A program made the translations under genes and the position numbers. A stretch of DNA of 64,000 nucleotides from NCBI RefSeq assembly GCF_000179235.2, contig NZ_CP039373.1:961860-1025859 (forward strand), given 5' to 3'. This document shows positions 1 to 7,980 of this stretch, one piece after another. Origin of the DNA: Synechococcus sp. CB0101. GTDB lineage: Bacteria > Cyanobacteriota > Cyanobacteriia > PCC-6307 > Cyanobiaceae. Numbering within the stretch: position 1 is the stretch's first letter; each line of letters begins with the position of its first letter. The notes under the pieces were generated by a model. That model made no database searches. It worked only from the letters and a program-made list of their open reading frames with translations, and was not told the DNA's origin.

Positions 1-1238
1 TAGCCGGGGATGAGTTGGCGGTATTGCTCGTTGTGATCCACCGCATGGGGCCGGGGGCCCACAACGCTCATGTCACCCTTGAGCACATTCAGCAACTGGG
101 GCAGTTCATCGAGGCTCCAGCGGCGCATCACCGCACCCAGCGGCGTGATGCGGGGATCGTTGCGGGTGGCCTGGCGGAGGCCCTTTTGATCACCGGCTTC
201 CACCACGCGCATGCTGCGGAACTTGTAGATCAAGAAGCGGCGGCCATCGAGGCCATAGCGGTCTTGCTTGAACAGCACGGGCCCAGGGCTGGTGCAGCGA
301 ATGGCCAAGGCCAAGCCGATCAACAGCGGACTGAGCAGTGTGAGGGCAAAGCCCGCCACCGCCAGATCAAACAGGCGTTTGAAGCCGGCATCCAAGCCGG
401 AATGGTGGGGCCGCCACAGATCAATGCAAGGCTGATCGGCCACGTGCTCCACCGCGAAACGCATCCCGGGCATCACCCAACCCGGCGCATAGGTCACCGG
501 GATACAGGTGTCGCCAAAGAAGCGCAGCAGATCCACCATCGAACACTGATCGGTGGTGACATGGCTGAACACGATCTGATCAGCGCTGTGATCGTCGAGC
601 CAATGGCGCAGCTGTGGCAGACCACCACCCCAGGCGGGCATCCCGGCCGGGAGCCGCTGCTCAATAGGCGGGGGAGCGGGGCTGAACCAGGCCACCACTT
701 TGAGGCCGAGATAGGGGGATTGCTCCAGGCGCCGAACAAAGTCCACCGCTGATGCTGCGGTGCCCCAATACACCAGCGAACGGGTGTTGCCGCCGCGGAT
801 GCGCCACCAGCGCAGCAGTTTGCGGCCGCCCACATGCAACAGAAACAGGCCGCACCAGCCGAGCAGCGCCCAATTCATGACCGCTAGGCGCGAGAACTGG
901 GCTGAGACCTTGGTGCCAAAAGCCAGGGCCAGCAGCACGGCGAGCAACAGCAACCAGCTCAGGCTCAACCGCCGCATCAAGGTGAGCAGCGATTGCTGGC
1001 GGTAGCTCTGATACAACTTGCCCTGCGGCAAGATCAGCGCGGCCAACGTGGCGACAACCGCCGCGATCAACCACTCCTCCGCGGTGGAGCGGGGCCGCAG
1101 CTGCGTGAGCACCAAGCCATCGAAGAGCAGGGTGACGTAGAGGGGATCCACGAGCCGCTGCAGGCGGTTGAGGTCGTCGCCATACAGGCGCAACCAACCA
1201 CCCCAGCGACGCCGGGACGGTGACTGTGGTGAGGTCAT
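1..1238 (-). CDS. Undecaprenyl-phosphate sugar phosphotransferase (WcaJ/WbaP-like), 3' end off the window
   Basis: Reading the minus strand from ATG at 1238 gives about 412 codons with no stop before the window edge, so the C-terminus is missing. The N-terminal half has several membrane segments and a CoA-binding-like domain. The C-terminal half carries bacterial sugar transferase signatures: FKRLFDLAVAG entering the membrane, [36 protein letters not shown] and VGPRPHAV. Members transfer a sugar-1-phosphate from a nucleotide sugar to undecaprenyl phosphate in the inner membrane, starting an exopolysaccharide repeat unit. It lies 19 bp downstream of a DUF218 gene on the same strand. It is paralogous to 9411-10823 and to the fragment at 2731-3497. 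The sugar is unknown. Confidence 0.9.
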   Translation of the reverse strand, partial: MTSPQSPSRRRWGGWLRLYGDDLNRLQRLVDPLYVTLLFDGLVLTQLRPRSTAEEWLIAAVVATLAALILPQGKLYQSYRQQSLLTLMRRLSLSWLLLLAVLLALAFGTKVSAQFSRLAVMNWALLGWCGLFLLHVGGRKLLRWWRIRGGNTRSLVYWGTAASAVDFVRRLEQSPYLGLKVVAWFSPAPPPIEQRLPAGMPAWGGGLPQLRHWLDDHSADQIVFSHVTTDQCSMVDLLRFFGDTCIPVTYAPGWVMPGMRFAVEHVADQPCIDLWRPHHSGLDAGFKRLFDLAVAGFALTLLSPLLIGLALAIRCTSPGPVLFKQDRYGLDGRRFLIYKFRSMRVVEAGDQKGLRQATRNDPRITPLGAVMRRWSLDELPQLLNVLKGDMSVVGPRPHAVDHNEQYRQLIPG

Positions 1239-1257
1239 ACCAACAGAGAGCGAGGCC

Positions 1258-1940
1258 CTACAGGCGTCCTTGCAGCCGGTAGAGCCAGGTGGCGGCGGTT
1301 TCGCGCAGGGCCAATCGATTGCGCTGGCGAGCCGTGAGGTGGGGATTGATGGCCATGGGCTGCACCTCCAGGCCCTGGCGCCGAAAGGCGGCGGTGGCGC
1401 GGGGCAACTGCCAGGGATCGGTGATCAACAGCACGGGCGCCAGGGGGTGATGGATGCGCAACCAGGCGGCCGTGTGGGTGGCGTTCTCCCAGGTGGTGCG
1501 GGCGCAGGAATCACCGGCGATCTGATCGCTGGCCACGCCCTGGCGCTCCAGTGCCTCAGCCGTGCTGGTGGCATCGCCCGACACGTACACAGCTGCCGCG
1601 TCTTGATCTCGCAGCAACGCCGCTGCCAGGCGAGTGGATGCAGCGGCGATCTGCGGTCCGCGGCCGAGCACAACGGCCACAGCTGGTGGATGCAACGGAC
1701 CTGGCGAGCTGGTGGAGGTGGGGATCTGTTCCTCCATCCAGGTGGTTAAAGCAGTAGTGCCGATGGGGCTGTACAGCAAGGCTGACAGCGCAAGCAGGGC
1801 AGCCACCAAACCAGGCCACCCAGCAGTGGCAAGGCCAGCCAGGGGCGATAGAGAACCTGGAGCAATGGCTCACGCAGCTGCAACCAGAGCAGTGGCTCCG
1901 GCGGGCAATGGCTCCAAGCGATCGCCGATGGATCAGGCAA
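1258..1940 (-). pseudogene. DUF218 (YdcF/ElyC/SanA-like) envelope protein, frameshifted
   Basis: The N-terminus (from ATG 1940, MPDPSAIAWSHCPPEPLLWL) and the C-terminal DUF218 domain (frame starting near 1809) lie in different frames. Alignment by eye with the intact paralog at 4424-5122 shows about 25 bp missing between LVWW and LYSPIGTTAL, inside the second membrane segment. The domain is otherwise intact: GRGPQIAAAS, DSCARTTWENATHT, LLITDPWQLPRA and RNRLALRETA. A 183-residue product from an internal TTG is possible but would lack the first membrane anchor. DUF218 proteins act at the cell envelope and some influence lipid-carrier or polysaccharide metabolism; the biochemical role here is unknown. 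Confidence 0.75.
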
Positions 1941-1991
1941 AGGAATCAGGGATCACATGCACAACACGAGGTGATGGGGCACATTGCATTG

Positions 1992-2492
1992 ATGAAGCGC
2001 TGGATCCTGCGCTGTCGCCTCTATTGGCTGGCGGCCTGCCTGTTTGACCTCTACCGGCTGATCGCCAAGCCCCGCACGCGGGGCGCTTTGGTGGCGTTGT
2101 GGTGTCAGGGGCGTGTGTTGTTAGTGGTGGCGAGTTACCGGCGCGAGCTGTCGCTACCCGGCGGCTGGATCAACCGCGGCGAAGCGCCGGAACACGCAGC
2201 CCAACGGGAACTGGAAGAAGAGCTCGGTGTGGTGGCGCCGTTGGAGCTGTTTCAGCAGCCGTGGGTGTGCACCGAGCGCTCGGCGCGAGGAACCAACACC
2301 GTGTGGTTCTACGGGCTGAGCTTCGCTGCAGAACCCGCCGTGCGGGTAGACCTGCTGGAAATCCTGTCGGTGATCTGGGTTACACCTACTGAAGCGCTGC
2401 AGATGCCTATCACGGGGCATCTACGGGAGTATCTGCTGCACCAGTTCAAGTTGAACGCAGACGAAGACGACGCCAACAGAGTTCGTTGCTGA
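1992..2492 (+). CDS. NUDIX hydrolase
   Basis: The start MKRWILRCRL is chosen by similarity to the paralog start at 5153. The 166-residue product has a complete Nudix box, Gx5Ex7REUxEExGU, beginning at GWINRGE and ending RELEEELGV. Nudix enzymes hydrolyse nucleoside diphosphates linked to another group, using Mg2+ bound by the box glutamates. The substrate cannot be read from the sequence; the neighbourhood suggests a nucleotide sugar, which is inference. It is divergent from the DUF218 gene (51 bp between starts), and its 3' end overlaps the tail of a glycosyltransferase remnant on the other strand. Confidence 0.85.
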   Translation: MKRWILRCRLYWLAACLFDLYRLIAKPRTRGALVALWCQGRVLLVVASYRRELSLPGGWINRGEAPEHAAQRELEEELGVVAPLELFQQPWVCTERSARGTNTVWFYGLSFAAEPAVRVDLLEILSVIWVTPTEALQMPITGHLREYLLHQFKLNADEDDANRVRC

Positions 2493-2636
2493 GTTGATGT
2501 TCAAAGCGCTTGAGCACCGTATCCACACCAAATCGCTGCTCGGCGATGGCACGGGCCCGGCGGCCTGCAGCGGCGCGTTGCTCTGGCGCGTTGATCAAGT
2601 CGCGCAGGGCCTCGGCGAACGCTGACGCGTCACGTC
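2446..2636 (-). pseudogene. Glycosyltransferase (WcaI-like) C-terminal remnant
   Basis: The minus strand encodes about 62 residues ending in a stop at 2446, including AFAEALRDLINAPEQRAAAG, AIAEQRFGVDTVLKRFEHQL and a basic tail. This matches the C-terminal end of the intact glycosyltransferase at 5571-6830 (AAFADALQELIESAVLRAQCG, LAEEHFGQDSVLQRFEQQLL). The rest of the gene is missing because an ISAs1 remnant begins directly upstream at about 2638. The tail-to-tail overlap with the NUDIX gene matches the arrangement in the second module, so it is a relic of the same gene order. Confidence 0.8.
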
Positions 2637-2637
2637 C

Positions 2638-2730
2638 CTAATGGCCGTGGCACACGACATCAGCCGAATGCTCGCCCGGGTTGGCGTCAGCCTGACAGGA
2701 ACGGGCTGAAATGACTTTCAGACAGCACTG
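2638..2730 (+). mobile_element. ISAs1-family element remnant (3' end only)
   Basis: These 93 bases closely resemble the last part of the complete ISAs1-family element at 16972-18213, from the codons for AVAHDINRMLGWVG to the terminal repeat (GACTTTCAGACAGCACTG here against AATTTCAGTCAGCCCTG there). The remainder is absent. It sits exactly at the junction where a glycosyltransferase tail and a sugar-transferase head have both lost their other halves, so a deletion next to the insertion is likely. Confidence 0.85.
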
Positions 2731-3497
2731 GCCCAGTGGGGGGCATAGATCACCGGCAGAGCCGTGTCGCCGAACAGGCGCAGCACCTGCTCCATGCCGA
2801 CGCCATCGCGGGTGACATGGCTGAACACGATGCGATCCACGCTGTTGCGCTCCAGCCAGAGGCGCATCTCGTTGAGGCTGCCGCCACAGGGCGGGAGATG
2901 GGCCGGCTGGTGATCGGGGCTGATCAGTTCAGGGCTGAACCAGGCGGCGAGCTGCATCCCCGTCCAGGGGACCTGCTGCAACTCACGGGCAAAGGCGGCG
3001 GCGGCGTCCACGGCGCCCCAATATAAAACGGTGCGCTGGTTTCCACCCTGGCTGCGGTGCCAGCGCAGCAGTTTGCGCAGGCCCACGTGGTTGAGCAGCA
3101 ACAACAGCCAACTGGAAAGAGCCCAGAGGCTGGTGTCGACGCGGGAGAAGTTGGCGGTGGATTTGGTGGCGTAGGAGAGCAGCAGCAGGGCCGTGAGCAC
3201 CAGCACCCAACCGCTGGTGACGCGACGCACCAGCGTGAACAGGGAGCGCTGGCGATAGCTGGCGTAGATGCCGCTGGTGGGGAGGAGCAGCAGACAGCTC
3301 ACCAACACCCACAGCCAGGGCTGGAGCGTCAGCTGGGAGCCATCCCAGACCTCAGGGCGCTGCAGCAGCAGGAACAGCAGCGTGACGCCTAAGGGATCAA
3401 GGAGACGCTGCAAACGGCTGATATCGCTGCCGTGCAGGCGCAGGCGGCCTGCGAAGGGATTCAAGACACGGCGGAATGATTCAGCCAACACAACCAC
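2731..3497 (-). pseudogene. Undecaprenyl-phosphate sugar phosphotransferase, C-terminally truncated by an IS remnant
   Basis: About 255 residues from MVVLAESFRRVLNPF match the N-terminal half of the paralog at 9411-10823: [20 protein letters not shown], membrane segments, GGNQRTVLYWGAVDAA, AWFSPE and [13 protein letters not shown]. Homology stops at YAPHWA, exactly where the ISAs1 terminus begins. The catalytic C-terminal domain is therefore gone and the product should not transfer sugar phosphate. It is read on the same strand as the other copies. Confidence 0.85.
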
Positions 3498-3550
3498 CGC
3501 GAAACAAAACCATCAGGACAGCAACAAGCCACGAGACACCACGCGACAAG

Positions 3551-3566
3551 ATGGTCATGTGACCAT
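3551..3566. promoter_or_regulatory. Perfect 7-bp inverted repeat upstream of an antitoxin fragment
   Basis: ATGGTCA-TG-TGACCAT lies 13 bp before the ATG of the Phd-like fragment at 3580. Antitoxins of the Phd/YefM family bind short palindromes around their own promoters, so this may be its operator. Seen directly: the palindrome. Inferred: its function. Confidence 0.45.
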
Positions 3567-3579
3567 TTGGGAACCGCAA

Positions 3580-3681
3580 ATGAGGCGCCTGACCGTGGCG
3601 CAGGCAAAAGCGCAGCTTTCAGCTCTGCTGGATGCCGTGGAGCATGGGGAAGACGTGGAAATCACACGACGCGGCAGGTGA
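3580..3681 (+). pseudogene. Phd/YefM-like antitoxin, N-terminal fragment
   Basis: Only 33 codons remain before a TGA: MRRLTVAQAKAQLSALLDAV followed by EHGEDVEITRRGR. This is the typical N-terminal DNA-binding part of Phd/YefM antitoxins (V..AK..LS.LLD.VE.GE.V.ITRRG). The toxin-neutralising C-terminus and any partner toxin are missing. The following 37 bp lead directly into the 3' end of a VapC gene on the opposite strand, so the locus seems to have been replaced by or fused to that pair. Confidence 0.65.
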
Positions 3682-3718
3682 TGCGAGACCTGCGCGATGG
3701 GGCCCGCTACTGAAAGCG

Positions 3719-4126
3719 TTACGACGCCCATTTCACAGGGTAAGCAGCTTGGAGATCGGTGTGGCAGAAATCATCACCTTTGAACAGCAGGGGTTGTTCG
3801 AGCCACTGGGCCAGAGCATAGGAGAAGCAATCGCCGAGATTGAGGCTTGCGCGATGACGACCCTTGCCGTACCGCGCGAAGGCTGCGCGTGCGATTTCGG
3901 CCTGTTCGCGATCCAGGCTCACGATGCTGATCTGTGCCGTGCTGAGAAACAGATCCAGATCTCCTTGGCCATCAGACCCGTACCGGGCCTCGATCACGAT
4001 CGAGAGTTCCACGAGGGATGCGGCCGACAAGGCGCAATGATCGGCACTGGCGATGGCTGCATTGAAGGCAGGGCGCTCCGGTTCGTTCTGGAGGATGGCC
4101 AGAACGGCTGAGGGATCGATCACCAT
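3719..4126 (-). CDS. vapC: VapC toxin, PIN-domain ribonuclease (copy 1)
   Basis: The 135-residue protein is a full PIN domain. It begins MVIDPSAVLAIL with the first catalytic Asp. ELSIVIEARYG supplies the conserved Glu, and NLGDCFSYALA and KGDDFCHTDL supply the later acidic residues. Such toxins are Mg2+-dependent ribonucleases that cleave tRNA or rRNA and are held inactive by VapB. The start overlaps the vapB stop (TGATG), so the pair is translationally coupled. It is almost identical to the copy at 7981-8379, differing at scattered residues and at the extreme C-terminus. Confidence 0.9.
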   Translation of the reverse strand: MVIDPSAVLAILQNEPERPAFNAAIASADHCALSAASLVELSIVIEARYGSDGQGDLDLFLSTAQISIVSLDREQAEIARAAFARYGKGRHRASLNLGDCFSYALAQWLEQPLLFKGDDFCHTDLQAAYPVKWAS

Positions 4127-4395
4127 CAGGAGGGAAGGCCGCTGGCGTCGTAGCCGCAGATCTCATCAGCGCTGCTGCTATCCAGGATCGGTCGAGCCGC
4201 ACAGCGCAGGGCAATCTGATCGAGGCGATGGATCAGCGAACGCTGCCGGACCTTGCCCGCCTCGGGCTGGGACTGCAAACGCTGGAGGCGTTCCTTGAGG
4301 GCCAGGATCACAGCATCCGTTTTGGTTTCTCCAGAAAGGCAGGCCACCTGTGCGGCCAGGCGATCAGCCTCCGGGTTTCGGATGTTGAGAGCCAC
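4126..4395 (-). CDS. vapB: VapB antitoxin, Rv0623/PSK-type (copy 1)
   Basis: From a GTG at 4395 the product is 89 residues: (M)ALNIRNPEADRLAAQVACL, then GETKTDAVILALKERLQRL and a C-terminal VapC-binding tail ending CGYDASGLPS. A TTG start 7 codons earlier is also open. The N-terminus matches the Rv0623-type transcription-factor family, which represses its own operon and neutralises VapC. The gene directly precedes vapC with a TGATG overlap. Compared with the second copy it keeps 13 extra residues (LQSQPEAGKVRQR), so this is probably the ancestral form. Confidence 0.85.
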   Translation of the reverse strand: MALNIRNPEADRLAAQVACLSGETKTDAVILALKERLQRLQSQPEAGKVRQRSLIHRLDQIALRCAARPILDSSSADEICGYDASGLPS

Positions 4396-4423
4396 GGCGT
4401 TAGCGTGTGTAGACAAGCTTCAT

Positions 4424-5122
4424 TTAGTGTAGCCGCCCTTGCAACCCATAGAGCAGCGTGGCGGCAGTTTCCCGCAACGCCAGCCGGTTGCGCTGGCCGG
4501 CGCTGAGGAGCGGATCCACGGCAATGGGCATCACCACCAGATCCTGACGCCTAAAGGCTGCGGTGGCACGCGGCAGCTGCCAGGGATCGGTGATCAAGGC
4601 CACCGGAGCTCCGGGGTGGTGCCGGCGCAGCCAAGTAGCGGTGCGGGTGGCGTTCTCCCAGGTGGTGCGGGCGCAGGAATCGCCCGCGATCAGGGGCGCG
4701 GGCACCCCTTGGCGTTGCAGCGCCTGGGCCGCGGCGAAGGCATCGCCCGACACGTAGACCGCTACGGCGGCGTGATCGCGCACCAGCCGAGAGGCTTCAG
4801 CAGTGGTGGCGGCAGCAATCTGCGGTCCGCGGCCCAGCAGCACCGCCACGGGCTGCGAGGCAGCAGGAACGCTTGGGGGCAACTGCCCCTGCAACCAGGC
4901 GGATAGGGCCGTGGTGCCGATCGGGCTGTAGAGCACCGCGATGAGCACCATCGCCACCACCACCGGCAGCGGACGACGCGCAATCCACCACACGAGCAGG
5001 CCCAACAGTGGCCCCAGCAACCAGGGCTGGTAGCCCACAGCCAGGAGCGGTTCTCGCAGCTGCAGCCAAAGCCAGGGAGCAGACGGGCAATGGCTCCAGG
5101 CGATCGCCGTTGAATCAGGCAC
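4424..5122 (-). CDS. DUF218 (YdcF/ElyC/SanA-like) envelope protein
   Basis: The 232-residue protein begins MPDSTAIAWSHCPSAPWLWL and has two hydrophobic segments within the first 75 residues, followed by a DUF218 domain. Conserved blocks are VAVLLGRGPQIAAATT, VYVSGDAFAAAQALQRQGV, DSCARTTWENATRTATWL, LITDPWQLPRATAAFRRQ and RNRLALRETAATLLYGLQGR. It is the best intact member of the three copies here. The family is membrane-anchored with the domain probably facing the periplasm; function is not established. Its start is divergent from the NUDIX pseudogene with only 30 bp between them. Confidence 0.85.
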   Translation of the reverse strand: MPDSTAIAWSHCPSAPWLWLQLREPLLAVGYQPWLLGPLLGLLVWWIARRPLPVVVAMVLIAVLYSPIGTTALSAWLQGQLPPSVPAASQPVAVLLGRGPQIAAATTAEASRLVRDHAAVAVYVSGDAFAAAQALQRQGVPAPLIAGDSCARTTWENATRTATWLRRHHPGAPVALITDPWQLPRATAAFRRQDLVVMPIAVDPLLSAGQRNRLALRETAATLLYGLQGRLH

Positions 5123-5152
5123 GCTGTGGCATCACTGCAGGAGGCTGGTGGG

Positions 5153-5605
5153 ATGAAGCGCTGGATCCTGCGATTACGTCTGCTGACACTGGCGGCTTGG
5201 CTCTATGACGTTGACCGGCTGGTGGTGAAACCTCGCACCCGTGGTGCGCTGGTGGCGTTGTGGTGCCAGGGGCGGGTGTTGCTGGTGCAAGCGAGCTATC
5301 GGCGTGAGCTCTCGCTGCCTGGCGGCTGGATCGATCGCGGTGAAGCACCAGAGCAGGCGGCGCGGCGGGAGCTGTTCGAGTAATTGGGGGTGGAGCTGCC
5401 GCTGGCGCGGTTTGTGGAGCCGTGGGTGCTGTGCGAGCGCTCAGCGCGGGGTGAAAACACGGTGTGGATTTATGGGCTGGGGTGCAGCGAGCGGCCGGTG
5501 ATCCAGGTGGACGGGCTGGAGATTATTGAAGTGGAATGGCTGACGCCGAAGCAGGCGTTAGCGCGAGAGCTCACCGGCCATCTGCGCGAGTACCTGAACG
5601 ATGTT
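5153..5605 (+). pseudogene. NUDIX hydrolase with a stop codon inside the Nudix box
   Basis: This is a close paralog of 1992-2492, starting MKRWILRLRLLTLAAWLYDV. The Nudix box reads GWIDRGE, then RRELFE, then TAA, then LGVELPL. The stop falls exactly at the second Glu of the REUxEE core, a metal ligand; a single G-to-T change in GAA would make TAA. After the stop the frame continues with clear homology (WVLCERSARGENTVWIYGL, LTGHLREYLND) but has no natural stop until 6001. The enzyme is therefore inactive unless the stop is suppressed or is a base error. Confidence 0.85.
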
Positions 5606-6830
5606 CATCAAGCAGCTGCTGCTCAAAGCGCTGGAGCACGGAATCCTGGCCGAAGTGCTCCTCCGCCAGCTGACGGGCCAAACGCCCGCATTGGGCGCGC
5701 AGCACAGCACTTTCAATCAACTCCTGAAGCGCATCTGCAAAGGCTGCGGCATCACCTGGTGGTACACAGCGCCCGGCCTGGCCGGCCAGCAACGCCAATT
5801 CACTGCCCTCCGGCGAACTGGCTACAAGAGGGCGGCCGCTGGCGAGAATACCCAGAAGTTTGGAGGGGAGCACAAGATCAGCGGCGCCGGCTTTCTGAGG
5901 AAGCAGATGGATGTCTGCGGCATTCAGCCAGTCGTCCATCCGTTCTGCTGGCTGCAGCGGCAGGTGGCGCACCTGGGGCAGACCGGCAGTGGCTTGGATG
6001 AGCTCCGCCTTTGTGGGGCCTTCACCGGCGAGGAGCCACACCAGGTTGGGCTGATCGCTGAGGCGTTGGATCACTTCAGCGAGCATCTCCAGGCCCTGCT
6101 TTTTGTTCATCGAGCCCGAGTAGAGGAGCACGATCTGATCAGGGCTGATACCGAACTCCTGGCGGTAGCTGTTGGCACTACGGGCGGCACCGCGTTGGGG
6201 CTGAATAGCTTTGAGATCCACCCAGTTGGGGAGGAGCTGGGTTCGGCTGTCGGGCACACCTTTGGTATCCAGCTTTTGCACCATGGCGGTGCTGATGCTG
6301 CTCACCACCGAGAAGCCCTGCAGGGTGCGCCGCTCCCAACCCTCGGCAATCGAGCGCAACCAACGCCCCTTGAGCAAGCCAAGCTCGAAGGCAGCATCCA
6401 GTTCAAAATCCTGGATATGCATCCAGCTGATGCATGGCCGGCCCACCACGCGGCGCAACAACAGGGCTCCGGGTGCACAAAAAAACGCCGGAGCCACGGT
6501 GATCACCACATCCGGCCGCCAAGACCGCTGCGCGAGCAGGGGCACAAGGCTGGAGAGGGCAAAGCTGGCAAGATGCAGGAGTCTGGTGAGGCCACTGGGC
6601 TGACGGGGCACCCAGAGGGGGCAGCGCTGCACGAACAGGCCATCGTGCTGTTCAGTGGCATAGGCATTGCGATGGCCGGGCTGCACCCGCCATTGCGGAA
6701 AGTAGGGCGGTGCCGTGATCACACGCACCTGATGGCCGCGCGATGCAAGCCAGCAAGACCATTCACCTGTGTATTTACCAATTCCTACCGGTTCGGGATA
6801 ATAATTAAGACCGTAAAACAGAATTCTCAC
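5571..6830 (-). CDS. WcaI-like glycosyltransferase (GT4)
   Basis: The 419-residue protein begins MRILFYGLNYYPEPVGIGKY, typical of the colanic-acid WcaI family. It has a GT-B fold: an N-terminal acceptor domain (TGEWSCWLASRGHQVRVITA, YFPQWR), a linker with LLPNWVDL, and a GT4 donor domain with LLYSGSMNKKQGLEML, WLLAGEGPTKAEL and LPSKLLGILASGRPLVAS. It should add a sugar from a nucleotide donor to a lipid-linked glycan at the cytoplasmic membrane face. It is the only complete copy of the gene; relics of two others lie at 2446-2636 and 10846-11053. Its 3' end overlaps the NUDIX pseudogene region. Confidence 0.9.
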   Translation of the reverse strand: MRILFYGLNYYPEPVGIGKYTGEWSCWLASRGHQVRVITAPPYFPQWRVQPGHRNAYATEQHDGLFVQRCPLWVPRQPSGLTRLLHLASFALSSLVPLLAQRSWRPDVVITVAPAFFCAPGALLLRRVVGRPCISWMHIQDFELDAAFELGLLKGRWLRSIAEGWERRTLQGFSVVSSISTAMVQKLDTKGVPDSRTQLLPNWVDLKAIQPQRGAARSANSYRQEFGISPDQIVLLYSGSMNKKQGLEMLAEVIQRLSDQPNLVWLLAGEGPTKAELIQATAGLPQVRHLPLQPAERMDDWLNAADIHLLPQKAGAADLVLPSKLLGILASGRPLVASSPEGSELALLAGQAGRCVPPGDAAAFADALQELIESAVLRAQCGRLARQLAEEHFGQDSVLQRFEQQLLDEHRSGTRADGR

Positions 6831-6920
6831 AGAAAATTTGAATGCAAAGTGATGTTCTTATTTAGTTCGAGAACGTGCAGGTAGTTAAAGAATGTCCCGA
6901 GTTAGTTAATTGCTCCGTTG

Positions 6921-7886
6921 TTACTGTAACGCCTGCTCGATGGCCTTGGCTAAACACGCTTGACCAGCAGCGGTGTAAGGATGAATGCCATCGGTGTAGA
7001 GGCTGTCAATAGGCCCGCAAGAACGAAAAACTGGGCCGGTCTGAAGACTGGGGATGCGCTCCTGTCTCAGCACTTTGGCAATCCACTGATTACCCAACTG
7101 CAGCTGGCCGCTGCGAGCTTCTTCGCGGTTGGCGAACTGCACGGCCACCAGTCGGGCGCCACTGGCGCGGGCAAGGGTGAGGAACGCGCGCAGATCGCTT
7201 AGGGCCTGCTGCACACGCGGATCGGTGGCAGTGGTCGGTTTGGCTGGAGGTGGTTCCGCTCCTGCGCTGCTGCTGGGTGCCGGGGATGGGGCAAGGCGGA
7301 CTCCGAGGCGGGGCAGCAAGAAGCGCTGGACGCCCTCAACAAATGCAGAGGGTGGGCTCTCGAGCGGGCGATTGAGATCGCCCCGGAACGGAGCAGGGCT
7401 GGGGTTGTCGGCCGCATCGTGGGAGCTGATCACCAGCACCACGTCGGTGGCATCCAGGAAGCCGAAACGTTTGGCGTAGCCGAGCATATTGCCAGGGCCC
7501 CAGCTGCTTGCACTGACATTACCCACTTCAATTATGCCTGGCTCAGACAGAAGCTCGGTAGCGATTAAACTCTGATCGAGTTGGCTGCCGCCCCACACCA
7601 CACTGTCCCCAAAAACAAGGACACGACGTTGGCCCCGTGCATTGCTGGCAAGCGGCTTAGAACGCATCGAGAAGCGATTCACCTCGATGTGATTACCGAA
7701 GCGTCGCAACTGCTGGGAGGGCTTAAGGCGATATTCAGTGAGCGGATCGGCCACGTAGAGTGGTGGAGTGCCAAGACCGAAGACATAGCGAGCTGCAAGT
7801 TCTCCGACAAGCGCGAATCCTCCTAAAGCAGAGAGAGCTATGAGGAAGCGGGAGATGCGCATTTGAGGGATTTTGGATGATGGCAT
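6921..7886 (-). CDS. SGNH/GDSL-family hydrolase, membrane-anchored
   Basis: The 321-residue protein has an N-terminal hydrophobic segment (RFLIALSALGGFALVGELAA). An SGNH core follows: block I VLVFGDSVVWGG with the nucleophile Ser, block II VGNVSASSWGPGN, a segment LVISSHDAADN, and block V DGIHPYTAAG with Asp and His. A proline/alanine-rich low-complexity linker (about residues 200-220) interrupts the domain. Such extracytoplasmic SGNH proteins often remove or transfer acyl groups on polysaccharides, which fits the setting, but the substrate is inferred only. It sits between the glycosyltransferase and a vapBC pair on the same strand. A start at MRISRF (nine codons on) is also possible. Confidence 0.85.
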   Translation of the reverse strand: MPSSKIPQMRISRFLIALSALGGFALVGELAARYVFGLGTPPLYVADPLTEYRLKPSQQLRRFGNHIEVNRFSMRSKPLASNARGQRRVLVFGDSVVWGGSQLDQSLIATELLSEPGIIEVGNVSASSWGPGNMLGYAKRFGFLDATDVVLVISSHDAADNPSPAPFRGDLNRPLESPPSAFVEGVQRFLLPRLGVRLAPSPAPSSSAGAEPPPAKPTTATDPRVQQALSDLRAFLTLARASGARLVAVQFANREEARSGQLQLGNQWIAKVLRQERIPSLQTGPVFRSCGPIDSLYTDGIHPYTAAGQACLAKAIEQALQ

Positions 7887-7980
7887 TGAACTAGCCCCTG
7901 ATTGTTGCAGGAGCTGGAGGCTGGTACCGGCAGGCGAAGTGCATTAGGTGCTGTTGCTTCTGTAAAAGCTGAATGACGCC

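Noticed and set aside
15-752. A 245-codon open frame on the plus strand at the window start
   Set aside because: It is antisense to the sugar phosphotransferase, whose minus-strand reading is continuous and contains all family motifs.
5601-6884. A 427-codon open frame on the plus strand opposite the glycosyltransferase
   Set aside because: It is the antisense shadow of a GC-rich gene. The translation has no recognisable domain, is rich in His/Gln/Arg, and the minus-strand gene is a clear GT4 protein.
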